DNA from: Alphaproteobacteria bacterium
Lineage (GTDB): Bacteria; Pseudomonadota; Alphaproteobacteria; CAISOG01
Reading direction: 5' to 3'
Length of the DNA: 7,786 nucleotides
NCBI GenBank assembly: GCA_018883285.1
Contig: VEQJ01000047.1
Span: forward strand, 1-7,786
Each line of letters begins with the position of its first letter. Position 1 is the first letter of the stretch. Below, one piece after another: positions 5,842 through 7,786 of this stretch. The notes beneath the pieces are model-generated. The model saw only the letters and a program-made list of their open reading frames with translations. It was not told where the DNA came from and searched no databases. The translations under genes were made by a program, and so were the position numbers.

Positions 5842-7692
5842 TTATCCCATAATGCTAAGCAATTGATCGAACATCTGATCGCTGGTTTTTAAGGCCTGCG
5901 CGGCGGCGTTGTAGGCATTTTGTACAATTGTAAGCTGCGCCATCTCTTCATCCAGATTTACGCCACTGACGCTACCGATTTGGGTATTCAGATTGGTCAA
6001 CACATCACTCTTTTGTTCAGATTGGTCGTTAAGCAAATTTGCCCGATAACCTTGATTTGCAAAAATCGTGCCAGCATAGCCGCTAAAGGTCTGAATAACG
6101 TTGGGCAGGTTGCCCGCACCGCCAAAACTGGTTGGTTGGCCAAACACATTGGCCAGGGATTGCGCAATCGCACGATCGCCACTGGTGACCGCGGTATTGG
6201 GGGTGGTGGGTAAGGGTAGGGGGCCAAAGGGGGTGTTCAGCGATAGGCTGCCATGCGATAGGCGATTGGGGTTGGCGGCCAGGTCGCTGCGGACTTGCAT
6301 GCTGGCGGAAAAATCGCCGACGACGGCGGCTGTATCCGTGCCTGTGAAAAAATCGTTGAGACCAAAGGCGAAGGAAAAGCTCCGACTTGGTCCCGCACCG
6401 CCAATTTGCACCTGACTGGTGCTGGCTGGTACGCTGTCATAGCTGTTAACGGCAATGCCGTTGCCAGCGGTGTTGGAAACCAGCTGCAGGGTTTGGTTGG
6501 GTGCTGTGCCAATCAGGCTGGCGGTCACACTACCCGCTAAGGCAGGGTTGGTGTTGATAGCCGTGATTAGGCCAGAGACGGTGGCGGGTACAACGCCCGC
6601 CAAGTTAATATCGGTGCTGGTAACAAATTTTCCCGCTGCATCCACGGTGGCGATACGCACCGATCCTGTCATGCTAAGGGTGGTGGCACCGCCAGATGGC
6701 AATAGCGTGGTGCCCGTCAAAGTATTTTGTGGCGGGAAGGCGGTTCCCTGGTTGTGGATTTTGTTAACCGCATCCCGCAAAGATGTAGCAAAGTTTTCAA
6801 TCTCGGCGGCGACGGCGGGCATATCAGAATCCCGTGCATCAATCCATCCTTTTAGCGCACCATCTTGAACCGTGGTGGTTAGGTCGCTTAGGCCATTAAG
6901 CAGGATAGGGTTAAAGCCCGCGGGATAAACGGTGGCTGCCCCCACCACATTCTGCGGGGTATAGGTAATTAGGTTGACCCCACCATCCACCAATGTCTGA
7001 CTGGCCTTGGTTTGTACCAGCAGGGTGTTGTTGGCACGCAGGTGAACATTAATGCCAATCTTCGTTGACAGTTCCGTAACCGCCTGATCCCGCTGATCCT
7101 CAAGCCTGGTAATATCCTGGCCATTGGCTTCTGCTACCACAATTTTGTTGTTCAGCGAATCAATTTGGGTGGTCAGGGTGTTAATGCTTTTGACGGTTTC
7201 ATCAATTTTGCTATCGGCATAGGCGCGTAGGTTTTGGATGGTGCCGGCAAGGTCGTTAACCCGATTAGACAAAATAACGGCGTCATTGATAACCTGATTT
7301 TTTAGCATCCCATTTTCGGGGGATGCGGCAAAACTTTCCATGCTAGCGGCCAGATTGTTGACCTGAACCGACAAATCGCCGCTGCCCCCTGGCTTGCCCA
7401 GGTTATTTTGTAGCCTTTGATAGACATCCTTAAGCGCGTTTACCATGCCTAGATCGGCGGTTTGGTTGCGCATATCCTTAATCAAAAAGTTATCAACGGA
7501 TCGGCTAATTTTAGTGATATTAACCCCGCCGAAAATATTGTTGGTGCGTTCAGCGGTTTTTTTGGTGTAGCCAACGGTTTTTGTGTTGCTGATGTTATCG
7601 CTTTTGACGCTCATTTCTTGTTGGGCAGCATTCACCCCGCTAAGGGCGGAGTAAATCGCCGAGGTTAGGTTGCTTGAGGAAATGACGGACAT
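5842..7692 (-). CDS. flgK: Flagellar hook-associated protein FlgK (HAP1)
   Basis: FlgK caps the hook and forms the first of the two junction zones to the filament. The N-terminal part fits the flagellar rod/hook signature: SNLTSAIYSALSGVNAAQQEMSVKSDNISN (7-36) followed by TVGYTKK (39-45). Next comes the helical FlgK region with LRAYADSKIDETVKSINTLTTQIDSLN (155-181) and the LEDQRDQAVTELS stretch (197-209). Residues about 320-425 form a Thr/Ser/Ala-rich beta-type insert; LITAINTNPALAGSVTASL followed by LQLVSNTAGNGIAV resembles a flagellin IN motif. FGLNDFF (443-449) and the C-terminal hook-type helix VNLDEEMAQLTIVQNAYNAAAQALKTSDQMFDQLL (578-612) complete the protein. At 616 residues it lies within the family range. 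It starts 3 bases after the stop of the upstream gene, without a strong Shine-Dalgarno sequence, so it is probably translated by coupling. Confidence 0.95.
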   Translation of the reverse strand: MSVISSSNLTSAIYSALSGVNAAQQEMSVKSDNISNTKTVGYTKKTAERTNNIFGGVNITKISRSVDNFLIKDMRNQTADLGMVNALKDVYQRLQNNLGKPGGSGDLSVQVNNLAASMESFAASPENGMLKNQVINDAVILSNRVNDLAGTIQNLRAYADSKIDETVKSINTLTTQIDSLNNKIVVAEANGQDITRLEDQRDQAVTELSTKIGINVHLRANNTLLVQTKASQTLVDGGVNLITYTPQNVVGAATVYPAGFNPILLNGLSDLTTTVQDGALKGWIDARDSDMPAVAAEIENFATSLRDAVNKIHNQGTAFPPQNTLTGTTLLPSGGATTLSMTGSVRIATVDAAGKFVTSTDINLAGVVPATVSGLITAINTNPALAGSVTASLIGTAPNQTLQLVSNTAGNGIAVNSYDSVPASTSQVQIGGAGPSRSFSFAFGLNDFFTGTDTAAVVGDFSASMQVRSDLAANPNRLSHGSLSLNTPFGPLPLPTTPNTAVTSGDRAIAQSLANVFGQPTSFGGAGNLPNVIQTFSGYAGTIFANQGYRANLLNDQSEQKSDVLTNLNTQIGSVSGVNLDEEMAQLTIVQNAYNAAAQALKTSDQMFDQLLSIMG

Positions 7693-7695
7693 CGC

Positions 7696-7786
7696 TTAAA
7701 ATTCACCGTTAATGGTCAAAGTAATGGGGCGTTCGTTAAGGATGGATTTGGCGCTTTTGGTCGGGGCAACCAGGTTGCTATAACCG
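7696..7786 (-). CDS. C-terminal 29 codons of an unidentified gene upstream of flgK
   Basis: Reading the minus strand from the window edge, one frame stays open for 29 codons (GYSNLVAPTKSAKSI...LTINGEF) and ends in TAA at 7698-7696, 3 bases before the flgK ATG. The close spacing and lack of a good flgK ribosome binding site support a real translated gene in the same operon. The tail does not match the usual FlgE C-terminus, which is a hook-type helix, so I do not assign it; a flagellar function is suggested by position only. Confidence 0.55.
   Translation of the reverse strand, partial: GYSNLVAPTKSAKSILNERPITLTINGEF

Overview
The window looks like chromosomal DNA of a Gram-negative, flagellated bacterium. 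An alphaproteobacterium of roughly 50-55% GC is my best guess, from the style of FlgK and FlgL, but no ribosomal or other taxonomic marker is present. All nine supportable genes lie on the minus strand, so transcription runs from the right edge (7786) to the left edge (1). Both end genes are cut by the window.

Right half (about 7786-4291), flagellar genes: the last 29 codons of an unidentified gene, then flgK (hook-filament junction protein 1), flgL (junction protein 3) and a FliW-family flagellar assembly factor. The genes are packed within 10 bases of each other. The fliW ribosome binding site overlaps the flgL stop codon. FlgK and FlgL form the junction between the hook and the flagellin filament. 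FliW proteins in other bacteria bind flagellin and the translation regulator CsrA, linking flagellin level to its synthesis.

Left half (4240-1), sugar-nucleotide genes: rfbF (glucose-1-phosphate cytidylyltransferase), rfbG (CDP-glucose 4,6-dehydratase), a zinc-binding SAM-dependent sugar C-methyltransferase, an RmlC-type sugar 3,5-epimerase, and the first 94 codons of a left-handed beta-helix (hexapeptide) acyltransferase. Together they predict glucose-1-phosphate -> CDP-glucose -> CDP-4-keto-6-deoxyglucose -> a C-methyl-branched and possibly epimerised CDP-6-deoxysugar, which may then be O- or N-acylated. The CDP-4-keto-6-deoxyglucose 3-dehydratase (RfbH) that leads to 3,6-dideoxysugars is absent from the window, as are a ketoreductase and a glycosyltransferase.

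The most interesting point is the junction. The flagellar and branched-sugar genes are co-directional, with only 50 bases between fliW and rfbF and no obvious terminator. The sugar may therefore decorate flagellin, although an O-antigen or capsule role is equally open. Other items worth a look are a 9-bp inverted repeat that includes the rfbG stop codon, a 93-base gap before the methyltransferase gene, which lacks a recognisable ribosome binding site, and a FliW with a proline-rich N-terminal extension. No RNA genes, CRISPR arrays, insertion sequences or tRNA genes were seen, and no gap between genes exceeds 100 bases.
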